A stretch of 64,000 nucleotides of DNA from Zychaea mexicana (taxonomy: Eukaryota > Mucoromycota > Mucoromycetes > Mucorales > Lichtheimiaceae): NCBI RefSeq assembly GCF_025766255.1, contig NW_026516681.1, positions 248,001 to 312,000 of the forward strand. The letters run 5' to 3'. Numbering within the stretch: the first letter of the stretch is position 1; each line of letters opens with the position of its first letter. Both the position numbers and the translations under genes were made by a program. Of this stretch, positions 12,131 to 22,798 are shown one piece after another. The notes under the pieces were generated by a model. It worked only from the letters and a program-made list of their open reading frames with translations. It was not told the DNA's origin and did not search any database.

Positions 12131-13402
12131 CTACATGGTTCCACTGAAAAGCATTTCGATGGCTGCATTGACGTTTCCTCCTGTTGCCAACAGTGCCCGG
12201 ATGTTCTTGCTTGCATCGTAAAATCCCATTTCGTTCAATTGCTGAAGCTGAACCTGGAATCGTTCTTCAGGTGGTCGACTATCGGCAGGTGGAGCTGGTG
12301 AGCCACCGCCCATACCGCCCATACCGCCCATGCCGCCCATGCCGCCCATGCCACCCATACCGCCAAACAGAGCAGCCATGCGTTGTTGCAGTTGTGGATC
12401 TACAGCAGGAGCACCGCCAGCACCAGCACCAGCACCAGCACCACCGGCACCGAATGCTGCAAATGGATTTAATGGAGGTTGTTGTTGTTGTTGTTGTGTC
12501 TGGCCTTGTGGTTGCTGTGGTTGCTGCGTCGGTGAAGTGGTAGCACCGGCACCAAATCCACCAGCACCAGCACCTGCTGCTCCTGCTCCTCCCATACCTT
12601 GCATAGCCGAGGCCATTTGTGCCATTTGTTGAATCATTTGAGGATTGCCGAGCATTTGTCTAAATTCAGGCGACTGCATCATGTTGCGAATTTCTGGACC
12701 CATCGACGACAAGTGTGGGTTGCTGGTGATGATCGAGTCAAGCACAGAAGGGTTTTGCAAAACCGATGACATGTATTGAGCAAACATTGGATCTTGAAGC
12801 ATAGCATTCATCATGTTTGGATCTGGCGAGCCGAAGCTATTGCCCATAGCGCCTGCACCAAATCCAGTGCCAAGCATACCGAATGGATTTGCAGCACCAC
12901 CACCTAAAGCTGCAAAGGGATTGCCTGCTAATGGTTGTTGTTGCTGTTGTTGTTGTTGTTGTTGTAGAGTCGAATCTTGTTGAGCAGTGGTAGTAGTAGT
13001 GGTTGTTGTTGTAGAAGAGGGAGTCGTCGTCGATGTTGATTGTGGGGTTGCGGTGCTTGCAGTGGCGGTGGTACCTGAATGATTTTCCTTTTAATTCCAA
13101 AGAGTTCTTTTTTCTGTTTCTGGAACGAAAACGGAACAAAGAATATACAAATTACCTCTTGAAGCACCAGCTCCAGAACTTTTCACCATGTGAACAGTAT
13201 TACCATCAGCAATCTTGTAGTCTGCCAGGGTATCATGATCTTTAAGTACTCGTCCAGAATAGATTAAACGTTGTCGGTCTGCAGGCACTTCGGTTTGTTC
13301 CGCAATGGCATTTTTCAGATCAAGTACGGTTTTTGATGTTTCAATTGCAATGACGAACTTTTTGTCACTGGATGACTTTACGTTTACATTAATTGTTGAC
13401 AT
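12131..13402 (-). CDS. DSK2: Ubiquilin / Dsk2 proteasome shuttle factor
   Basis: Exons 13402-13156 and 13074-12131 (81-bp intron, GTAATT...TTCAG) give 396 residues. Domain order is the full ubiquilin set. An N-terminal ubiquitin-like domain (about 1-75) contains the stretch [21 protein letters not shown] Thr/Gln-rich linker follows. An STI1-type Met/Gln-rich helical segment (about 165-235) contains [19 protein letters not shown] Gly/Ala-rich region holds a tandem GGM repeat. A C-terminal UBA (about 355-396) has [20 protein letters not shown]. Dsk2 proteins bind polyubiquitinated substrates through the UBA and the proteasome through the UBL, in cytosol and nucleus. The GGM repeat is encoded by a GCCCAT-type tandem repeat near 12306-12360 and may vary in length between strains. 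Confidence 0.95.
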
Positions 13403-14350
13403 TTTTTTTTTCTTTAGAAATATTTGAGGGTTTAGGCCTCAAAAGATTTAGGATTGAAAGATAAAAAAGAGTGGGTGAAAAGACGCGGTTTTTGGGAAAC
13501 AAGCGCGGGCTTTTTAATCAAGAGGGCATATGTATATAAAGGGGGGGGAGGGGCTGTTACGACCGCTGACGTGGTCAGTCCAAAAAAGTCAACAAGTCGT
13601 GTCACCTTTATCGAATCATGTTGGGTAAAAGCCCAAATTATAATTGAATAACATCTTTCCATGTCGTAAGCTCTCAAAACGTTAGAAAGACATTGAGGTA
13701 AAGCTTCAAGTTTAATCTATTAGTAAATCCTGATAACTCTTTCTTTTCTGTGTAAGCAACGCATCTTTGGTCATGTATGTAATCAAATACGACATGGTGG
13801 TATACTACATGACAATATATTTTGCTACGTACGTAAGTTTACTTGAGCTAATAGGTGATATTCATTACTTTTAAGCTTGACTGAATTATGCAAAGACTGC
13901 TTGTCTCATGATATAATATGTTTCCATATACCTCTTTATCAATGCAAACTTACTTATGACTAGACAGAGAGTAGAAAGGTATTAACCGTAATTTCGAGTA
14001 GATAGTTTCCTTTCAACTGACAATTGGATACTTTATATCTATCAGGAAGGCCTTTCCATGCAAGTCTATAAAAGTTGAGTCCACGAACCACTTCCTCTTC
14101 AAGTTCCGTTTATTCTTCCAGCCAATCAGAGCATCGATTTTTCGTTTTCTGGCATTGGATATATTTTTTCTGAGAGAAATGCAGTGTGGCTTGACGCACC
14201 GGAGAGCGATCCATACCATAACTTTTTTTTTCCCGTTAACATATATACATAAAATGGCAAGCGATTCAACGAGTAGACCTTCGTGAGTAAAAAAGAAGAA
14301 AGAGAAAGATTGAAACGAGTGCATTGGCGTGATTAATGACAACGTGTTGA
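13403..14350. promoter_or_regulatory. Divergent intergenic region between DSK2 and RPA34
   Basis: About 950 bp between two outward-facing genes, so it should carry both promoters. Immediately upstream of the DSK2 start is an A-rich/T-rich leader. A TATATAAA-like stretch on the plus strand near 13532-13540 is not near either start at the usual spacing. No further gene is supportable. Confidence 0.5.
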
Positions 14351-15390
14351 ATGGTGGGGGAAATCTATAGAGCACCTAGTGGCTTTAGAACATTTAAATC
14401 GTCCGCGGAATCGACTTTCAGCTCGGAAAAGATCACTGCCAAAAAGGACAGTGAGCTTTGGCTTATTCGCGTTCCAAACAACGTAATTACTCTTTTACGA
14501 AAAACTAAAGAAAAAATTAATTGTTACAGCACGAGAGAGAGAGTGTGTGTGTGTGTTTGTTTGTTGAATATTAAAGAATATGCATAGGTACCACTTGACA
14601 AATTAAACGGTTTAGAAATAAAGCTTCCTTCTGAGAAGGATTCACGAAAACCGCTTGCAAAGTTGAACCACAAAAACGAATACGCATTATATCGAGTACC
14701 TCAAGAGGACGATGGAAAGCAAGATGATGATAACGATAATGACGAAGGCGACAATGATATGGGCATTAGTGGACAAGAAATGGCTGGTTTCACTTGCTTA
14801 TTACCCGAAGGAGGCTATCTTGCCTACGGTAAGTCCTTCATCATACGAATAGAGCGGAAAGCAATGTGATTAGGAAAAGAAAGAAAAAGGCAGAAAGAGA
14901 TAATGTACATAACAAATGGGGAGTTCAGTAAGTCTGACACTAACTGGTTCATACATTCATGCAACTATATCATTCATGATCATCACATCATCGTCAACCA
15001 ACAGCACCCAAGGAATTCTCACAATACATGATTCTGGATGAACAAGTAAACGTTCCTGACTCGATAGAAATTGCTAAAGAAATCTCGAGCCGACCACCAG
15101 CAAAACGTGATCAACCAGAAAATATGAAAATGCGATTTAAGCCATATGGATTTGATACAGGTATGAAGAATTTGGAATAAAGTAGAGTGATAAGCGATGG
15201 TATCTGACATTTTAATATTTTGGACCTAGTTGGCGTGCCATCCAATTCGACCGTCGGTGCTACAGCAGAAGTTGTTTCTAGTAGCAATGCCGAAGCAACA
15301 AGCAAGTCCTCTACTGGAGATAAGAAGCGAAAGCGAAAGGATGGTGAAGAAAAAGAAAAGAAGAAGAAATCAAAGAAGGAAAAGAAGTAA
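14351..15390 (+). CDS. RPA34: DNA-directed RNA polymerase I subunit RPA34 (A34.5)
   Basis: Four exons (14351-14482, 14588-14828, 15005-15160, 15230-15390) join in consistent phase to give 229 residues. The N-terminus IYRAPSGFRTFKSS, followed by ELWLIRVPNN and VPLDKLNGLEIKLP, is typical of the A34.5/PAF49 subunit, which forms a TFIIF-like heterodimer with A49 on Pol I in the nucleolus. An acidic Asp/Asn-rich loop (DDDNDNDEGDND) lies near residues 75-90. The conserved motif RFKPYGFD is followed by a Lys-rich C-terminal tail (KKRKRKDGEEKEKKKK...), as expected for this subunit's nucleolar and DNA-binding end. Length fits the small fungal versions. The start is the only ATG giving the conserved N-terminus. 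Confidence 0.85.
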
Positions 15391-16273
15391 TAGATGACCC
15401 ATCAAAAATAAAACCACCTTTTTTTCTTTGTTATTCTTACACGTATCACCACTCTCCATGCATTAATGACTGTATTTTGCATCAGCACTTACTCTTTCCT
15501 CTTTCTCACACCCTACATATACAAACATAACCTCATCATCAATCACCCGTTGTACCATTACTAGTTGAAATTAGAAAACTGATAATCTCAATAAACTGAC
15601 AGAGAAAAATACTGCCACCCCCAATTGTTTTTTTTACCATAAGCCTCATTAGTAGTACCTGAATCATTTGTTTTCGTCGCGCGTAAAAGGAAGTCTTTCT
15701 GTATGACGTTCTTTTACCTGGCATACACTATCCCCAACATATCTCCAACCGCCCCCCCCACCCACCCTTCCCCCCGAGGCGAAAGAATAGAAAGTTCGCT
15801 AGCTGTGTTTCCCTCTCTCTCTCTCTCCCACCATCCATCAATGTCAGCTCAGCACAACTTTGTTATCAAGAAAGAAAAAAAACTTACAAGAGCGTTACGA
15901 CAATTATTTTAAAACAACGCAGGCAATTGCATCATAATCCAGACAAGCTACTAAAGAGCTGACTTTACTATGGTTCACCCAGTTCCTCGGAGATGTGTGA
16001 ATATTTCCACAAATGTTTTGTAACGTTCAGATAAGGTTTTCCATATAGGAAAAAGAGGAAGAGAGAGTTTAATGGTCGCATGGTAGTATTAATAGTGCAC
16101 GAAATGTGACATCAGCTCGTAATATATGGGTACTTTACGAATATGAGTTTTGAGCGCTGTCGAACAAACGCAAAGTCAACATCTAGCTCGGGGTACCTCT
16201 TATCCTACTCTATTATGACTAAACCTTGTTGGCGCTCTTGCATGTATAGCATTTTACAAGGTTTTTTATCTCT

Positions 16274-16410
16274 CACTAATATGGCTGGCGTATCTTGCTT
16301 TTCAACTTGGCGTGATACAGAACTTTCTATTTGGCGACTGTTGTGATGAAAATTAGTCATTTTGATGATCACACTTTGGCATTTAGTCCTTTGAGATATA
16401 TATCTTTCCT
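16274..16410 (+). repeat. Left arm of a diverged inverted-repeat pair
   Basis: The 22 bases at 16288-16309 are the exact reverse complement of 19177-19198, and a second block of about 20 bases at 16373-16392 matches the reverse complement of 19069-19088 with one mismatch. Intervening bases also align with indels. The pair encloses about 2.6 kb. The geometry suggests terminal inverted repeats of a degenerate DNA transposon, but no transposase is recognisable inside. Confidence 0.6.
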
Positions 16411-19054
16411 TTTAACAAGTAAAAAAAATTTTTTTACATGCTCAATTATACAAAGGGAAGCTGTAGATAATGAAGAGTCTGAAAAAGTTGGTGATGAATC
16501 CACAACGCCAACAATAAACCCTTCATTGTATGGAATAGAGATGATGCATAGCCGCCGCTTCACTTGCTGTACCTGAATCGCTTTCAGTTTCATGGTAAAG
16601 CAGTACACGATGGCAATGGACGTGGATGTATGCAGTGTACATGATATCATTGGAAGATGAAACGTACTAGTATAAGTTGTAAAAAGTAGCAACCCATTGC
16701 GCTACAATTCTTTACAGTGATAGTAGAATTAAGCAGTTTCGTTTGCATCTATCAGTATTCTACAGTATTGAAATTGTAACATATCTTAAACTTTCCGTCA
16801 GTTAAATTGTATCCTACAGAAGCATTATCCTCGGGATTTGTCCATGATCTTTTTCAGAAAGTGTGTATTATTGGTTTTACGATGGTTATGTTTCCAGAAA
16901 GCCGAATCAATGAGCGTCGTGGTTTCCAGCGCAAGATAAATGTCATGAAATTGACTAATGTTTTCAGTGATTTTTTATGCATGTAGGTAGCTCGATTGTG
17001 TGGAGCTCTGCCATGGTGTACGTACAATCACCAATTCAATGTAGAAATATAGGATGTGATCACGGGGTCTATACTATGCAGGTAAAAGATATTTACGATA
17101 AAAGATGTGCTAGATAAATCGTGCCTGTTATATCTTATTCAGCAATCTCATCCCTAGACTTACCAACTGCTTGGAATGCTACTTTTTGTTTAGCTCGTGA
17201 GAAGCTCCTTGAGTTGGACTCAATAAACCATGAACTCAAACGGTATCCCGCTAATTCAGGGGATCAATGGCATTGAGACGGTCTGTGGCTGTATCGAGTT
17301 TCACCTCGCCAAATAAGCGAGGGGGTCTATAAGCGAGTGAGTTGTTATCGCTCAAATGCGAATCTGGGCACTGCAGCCTTTGTGCCCAACATGTACTTTC
17401 ATTCGCATTGATCTCTGGCCTGATAGGTCTAAGAGTTCAAATTGAAAAAGCACAAGAACTGAAGATGAACAGAAAAAAAAGACAATGCGACAATGACATA
17501 ACACGTAGTGGTTTCAAAATAACTCATTAACCAGTATGATGATATCGTATTCTCTCAATAGCTTTCTCATGCGCAACTTCTGATCTGGTACATATGGCTG
17601 GCTCATAGTCGATTATTGGTTAGTCACGTTGTCACAAGCAACGATAAGTATTCTTACAATAATCTCCTTTTCATGTACATGTTTTTAACACTCGGGTCGT
17701 TCTATAATGAAAGGTTCTAGATTGATAATCACATATTTTCTTGTTCGATAATTGCGTCAGGATCTTATTAGAATTGCTCCAGTGGCTGTTCAAAATGGAG
17801 ACATAAGAAACAGTAGACTCAGGATCTCGCTTCTAGTATCAATCAACCATAATTGACTCTATTAACTTTGTGGATTATGGTAATGGAACCAACGAACGAT
17901 GGGTCCAATGTATTGAGCATAAAGCAATAGTTCTTTATACGTGTATGTGTTTCTTAAACTATCATATCCTTTTAAATGATGTTCTTTCAGTAAAAGAACG
18001 TGCTTCAAGCATCTGGAAAGACATGGCTTGGTGGTGTCACGCTTTGTCAAAGGTCTTTGTAAGGGAATTGCCATACACTGCCACGAATAGTTCTGTGAAT
18101 TTGAGATGTATCGTATGATTTGACATAGGCCCCTTCAGGTGGTGAGAAACGTCTTATTGTTTGCTGCCTGAACACGGCTGTTTCACGAAGAACTATCTTT
18201 ATTTTCACCTATTCATATACAGTATTAGATTGAATGGTCTTTTGAATTAATATCACACGATATACTTTGCTTAAGATAGCAGATATTAAAGGACTCTTGC
18301 GTGATGGTTATTTTCGTGGAAAGGTAGATATATTAAGTGGACAATCTTTTTTTTGGTCGTTTCCACGCTTTGCAGTTACCTATAGTAGAAACGTTGCCTA
18401 CCAACCACTCAAATAGGGGTTCAGTATGATCGAAAAACAAAAGATTGTGGCAGCTAGCACGTCAGATCAGGTAAGTTGAGAAAAAAAAAAGAGAGAATCT
18501 CTGTATAATGCGTATCTATTCACTTCTTTTACGCCTTGACGCATCGAGTTCATAAATACTGCCTTACAAATGTAAAACTAGATTGCTTTGTTTCTACGTA
18601 CGGCTTGGTGGTATCGATGTATGATATAATTTATTTTGTTGTTGATTTGAAGTTTACGTATATAGAATCCAGTCATTAGACTGCCAGTACTGGAAAGGAT
18701 GGAATCGTTTCTGCATTCAAGAATGTGGATGGTAACTATTATATTTTCCCCTGCTCTTGTCATTACGTATGATATACTATAACACACCTTAACATAGTCC
18801 ATATATTCATTGTTATCATATAGACGAAGATGGATTTTCAATGACCAATGTAAAGAGAATGGATGTGATCAAGGATATGGAATACATTCATATCTATTTT
18901 CCTTCTGCTTTCAATTATTGCAACGCATTATATGCTTATCTTCATATGTATCAATCTTTCAGAAGAGTTGCTTGCAAATGTTTATCACACAAATCAAGCA
19001 AATTTTGTCATTTTTAGGAGTGTGTGATGGCCCATGTTACTTTTTATTGATGAA

Positions 19055-19210
19055 GGAAAGATATCCTTAAAGGACTAATTGCCAAAGTAAACTTCACCTA
19101 ATGTCAAACGAAAATTCTGACTGTGTCAAAAACCAGTTGCTAAGTAAAAAACATTTTGTCAGCCATTCTATCATGTCAAGTTGAAAAGCAAGATACGCTA
19201 AACATTAGTG
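19055..19210 (-). repeat. Right arm of a diverged inverted-repeat pair
   Basis: Reverse-complement counterpart of 16274-16410; see that entry. The two conserved blocks keep the same order but are about 25 bp further apart here, showing indels since duplication. Confidence 0.6.
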
Positions 19211-19711
19211 GAAAATCCTGCAGTTGATCGGATAGATAGGCGCTTTATAGAACTCATCTCATTTCAAACTATGTTTTGTGGACAGCAAATCCAAAGGTTT
19301 ATGGTAGCATACTCTTCTTTGATACCCGTCCTGCCACCTCAGTATAGTACGCGCACTTACTCTCGATTAAGTCAGTTCCACTAACATAGTGTATACCTCC
19401 GATTAACTTATCGACAAGAGAATCTTCTTTGGAAGGGGGGGGAGTTGACAGCGAGAAAATCGTAGTAATGGATAGTGTGGGTTCACCCGCGGATCTTTAA
19501 CATGGTTTATCCATGGAGCGGCGATGTACAGGTTGATGGTGAATGGTGCGTGGCATAAAAATCATTGGTGCGCTTGTGTGACGAGTCCCCAAGCACCCCT
19601 GTCCTCCTCGTTCCCACTCTTTTTGGGGCGCAGTCTTCAGCGGATGTTTAAAGTAAGCAGGAGTGAGACAATTTCAAGCCCAGGAGAGTCAGCCGACCTC
19701 AAAGAAAAAAG

Positions 19712-19718
19712 TATAAAT
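19712..19718 (+). promoter_or_regulatory. TATA box of the U2 snRNA gene
   Basis: TATAAAT sits about 32-38 bp before the inferred 5' end of U2 RNA at 19750, the usual distance for a Pol II TATA-dependent start. Confidence 0.6.
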
Positions 19719-19749
19719 ACGGGCGGTTCTTGGGAACTCAATGAACCGC

Positions 19750-19937
19750 ATCCTCTCTGGCCTTTTGGCTAAGATCAAGTGTAGTATCTGTTCTTTATAG
19801 TTTAACAACTATAATGTGGAACATTGTTCCACTCGTTGTTAATCTAATTTTTTTCGCCCGGTCCTTCTGCTCTGGCTTGCCATCAGCGGGACCACAGGTG
19901 TCCGTGGCCTGACACTGTCAGCCGTGTGACGCCGACC
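19750..19937 (+). ncRNA. U2: U2 spliceosomal snRNA
   Basis: The 5' region begins ATCCTCTCTGGCCTTTTGG and continues with the near-invariant U2 sequence GCTAAGATCAAGTGTAGTAT; GTAGTA at 19781-19786 is the branch-point-pairing element. After stem-loop IIa (TATAGTTTAACAACTATA) there is an Sm-site-like AATTTTTTT at about 19846-19854, followed by the GC-rich 3' stem-loops. The total of about 188 nt matches the standard U2 size. The 5' end is taken from alignment to known U2 by memory, and the 3' end is approximate. It has its own TATA box and lies about 410 bp upstream of the lipase start. Confidence 0.95.
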
Positions 19938-20346
19938 CTATCTTTTACTCAACTAAGAAAATGATTAAAAAAAAGGAATTTAACAAATTGATTTTCCAAA
20001 AAAACAATTTGGCAAGTTTGAACCCCAGACATTTGTCTTGGCAGGCAGTTGTGGGTGCGTGTGCTTGGGTTGTTATTTTAAAACCAGTAACAAGGCTAAG
20101 AAAAAGTAGAGCGAGACACGTAGCAAAACAGTGGGGAGATGGGGCTTCCGGACAATTTCGCTGGGTGCTGGGTTTGAATCGGGAGTTCACCTGGCAGGAA
20201 TTATATCAGTCGGGCAGATTTGTTCCTCTTTCTTCTTTTGCTTCTTTCTACTCACATTCTATTGTCCACCTCTAATAAATTCATTGTACATATATCTTTC
20301 GTTCTCTTTTTCTCTTTCACTTCTGTACGTCTCAGCAAAGCCAGCT

Positions 20347-22150
20347 ATGGTCTCTATTTCATTATCTGTCATCTACAACGCGATCCGACACTCGCTAGCA
20401 AACACATCGTCATTGACGTCGATATTACTGCGATCACCGCTTGTACGTCGTCGAGCTACAACCATCGAACCGAGAAAGCAGCACCAGCAGACGTTAAAGG
20501 TGCTCTATCCCAGACTGCTCAAGCGTCGTGGCAGCAGCAAAAACGCCGTGGTGTTTGATACACTCGCCGCAACACAATTCTTGTCGTCGTCGTCGTCGTC
20601 GTCGTCGTCTGCTGCTGCTTTAACTTCCCACGGCAATGATCATACCATCAACGGACTTGACCGAAACACCGCCACTGCCGTCGGTGGAGGGGGTGCTGCG
20701 ACAGTCACCGATGGTACCCAACGGCAGCAACAATACAAGCATGTTTCAGGATTAGACATGCCTGTCACGCCACATTACAGAGCTCCACGTGCACCTGTGG
20801 TCCTCTGTCACGGCCTGTATGGTTACGACAAGTGGGGTCCTGCTTCGTTTCCAATGCTCCAGGTCCACTACTGGGGCGGTATCGAAGAGGCATTGGCCAA
20901 ATTGGGTGCTAAGGTGATTGTCACCAAGGTACCGAGAACAGGCAGTGTGTGGGAACGAGCACAGGAGTTGCATGGCATTCTCGGAGCTATCTTGGCTGGC
21001 AATAACGTGAATTTCATTGCCCATTCAATGGTAAACGAATAACCTTTGTCTCTTTACTTTTTTTGTGTACAAGGGAACAGAGCTTGACTAAAACGCATTT
21101 GTATTCAAGGGTGGATTGGATTGTCGGTACCTGCTATCTCATATCCGAGACCGTCCTTATAAAGTCGAGTCGCTGACGACGATATCCACCCCTCATCAAG
21201 GCTCACCTGTCATGGACTGGTTTCGGGATCACGTGGGCGTGGGTGCGGTGGTCGATGCTGCAAAGAAGCAGATAGAAAAGGATTCAGCGTCATCATCGAC
21301 GTCACTCAACTTGCTGGATCCTGTGGTACAAAAAGTTATACAGCTGCTCGACACACCGGCCTATGCCAACTTGACCACGGACTATTGCCAAGGCTACTTT
21401 AACCACAACACGCCGAATGACCCAAGCGTCGCCTACTACTCGTACGGTGCCTCGACAAATATCTTGCCCTGGACGTTTTTAGGATTGACGTGGCAGGTGG
21501 TGAATGAAAAGGAAGGCGACAATGACGGGATTGTTTCTGTGGAAAGCGCCAAGTGGGGAAAGTATATCAAGACTTTGGATGCCAATCATTGGGATCTGAA
21601 TGGTCAAAGGTTTGTATATTTTCTTTTCTTTCTGCATATAAAAAGGAGGGGAGAACAGGGAAAGAAGGAGGTGTGGTGGAATGGATTAATTTTTTTTATT
21701 TTTGTTCTTTACTATGTCCTTTTTTATACTCTCTCTCAACTCATTTGTGCTGTAATGTGGTGTGTGCGTTTCTTAAAAACGACATACTACGCTCCTCACA
21801 TGTGAATCGATCGGTTCGGTAAACTTTTTTTGTGTATTATTCATTCTATATGGCCTGCTCTTCATATCACAGTGGGGTGCTTCCACCGCAAGTGTCAACT
21901 CATTGTTTTGGATATCGTGCCGGGAAGGGTGGATAAAATGGACAAAGAGGGGCGACAAGAAAGAAAGAAAGATGAAAGAATGCATACATCAGAATAATAC
22001 TGACCCCTCCCTGTCCGTTTTAGGTACCGCTGGCGGTCGGCCATCCCCTCCTTGGACACCTTCATGGGGTCTGAAGAAGGCAAGAGCAAGTTCGACTCGG
22101 TTGAGTTCTATCTCGAACATGCGACGCTCTTATACCAGGAAGGCCACTAG
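20347..22150 (+). CDS. Triacylglycerol lipase, alpha/beta hydrolase (bacterial LipA-like)
   Basis: Exons 20347-21030, 21110-21609 and 22024-22150 give about 436 residues. The oxyanion-hole region is VVLCHGLYGYDKWG and the nucleophile elbow is AHSMGG, split by the first intron. A lipase-typical TTISTPHQGSPVMDWF, a catalytic Asp candidate in GDNDGIVSVESAKWG and a catalytic His in DANHWDLNGQ follow. This order fits the Pseudomonas/Burkholderia-type triacylglycerol lipase family found in many fungi. The first 60 residues are Arg-rich and amphipathic (LLRSPLVRRRATTIEPRKQ), which could be a mitochondrial targeting sequence, followed by a poly-Ser run encoded by a TCG repeat at 20583-20609. The second intron, 414 bp, is unusually long for this genome and may hide an alternative exon near 21873-21930. 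Confidence 0.85.
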
Positions 22151-22798
22151 ACCTTTTTTCTATCTTGCAACATGTACATATATCTTAGACGATTGATCCT
22201 CCTCCTCCTCCTCCTCCATTCTTCCTTCCCTTATCACGATCTACCTTCGCTGCCTTGTTTTTTTTTACCCGTTACATTCTTCTTCGTACCCTTATGTTCC
22301 CCACCATACTTACATCTACCCATCTTATTAATAACAACCCTAAAAACCCTACCGTCACTAATAACGAGTGAGATTGCGTTTGTTTAAAGTTCGGATGGAA
22401 GATAGATAATGCAGATCCTGCAAAATAACAACAGGGATCGACAGAGCTGTCATGGTTACACACAAAAACTGCGAATTGTATATAGTCTAGTGTCGGAACC
22501 TGTTGTCCTATGACGCAGTGTTCTTTCTTCATTAATACAGAAAGAAGCTCCTTGAAGACTATATTGAAAAACGCGCTATGATATTTTGGATTATTGATGA
22601 TGAAAATGGTGCCAACAGCAAACAACAACAACAACGCGGAGTTTTTTTTTGGGAGGGTATTATCGCTGGTTGTTACCAAGGCAAAAGAGAAACCGGTGCT
22701 TTTTTAACTTTTTATTCCCTCTCGTTATATTGCTTTTCTCTCTTTCACTCTTTGTGCTTTTTTTTTCCTCTCTTAATTGTCGCGTTCAATTGCCACCA

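Larger units (their letters stand above)
15391..19711. other. Gene-poor region with decayed repeats
   Basis: About 4.3 kb with no gene I can support. Open frames are short and none resembles a known family. The only structure I recognise is a pair of diverged inverted repeats (16274-16410 and 19055-19210), listed separately, which suggests that part of the region is old transposon sequence. Confidence 0.5.

Noticed and set aside
12184..12632. Plus-strand frames antisense to DSK2 (Pro/His/Cys repeats)
   Set aside because: Mirror of the GGM/Ala-Gly coding repeat; the minus strand encodes a complete ubiquilin.
20000..20080. Possible tRNA on the minus strand (TGGGGTTCAAACTT-like end)
   Set aside because: A T-arm-like string is present, but no D-arm, anticodon stem or acceptor pairing could be built.
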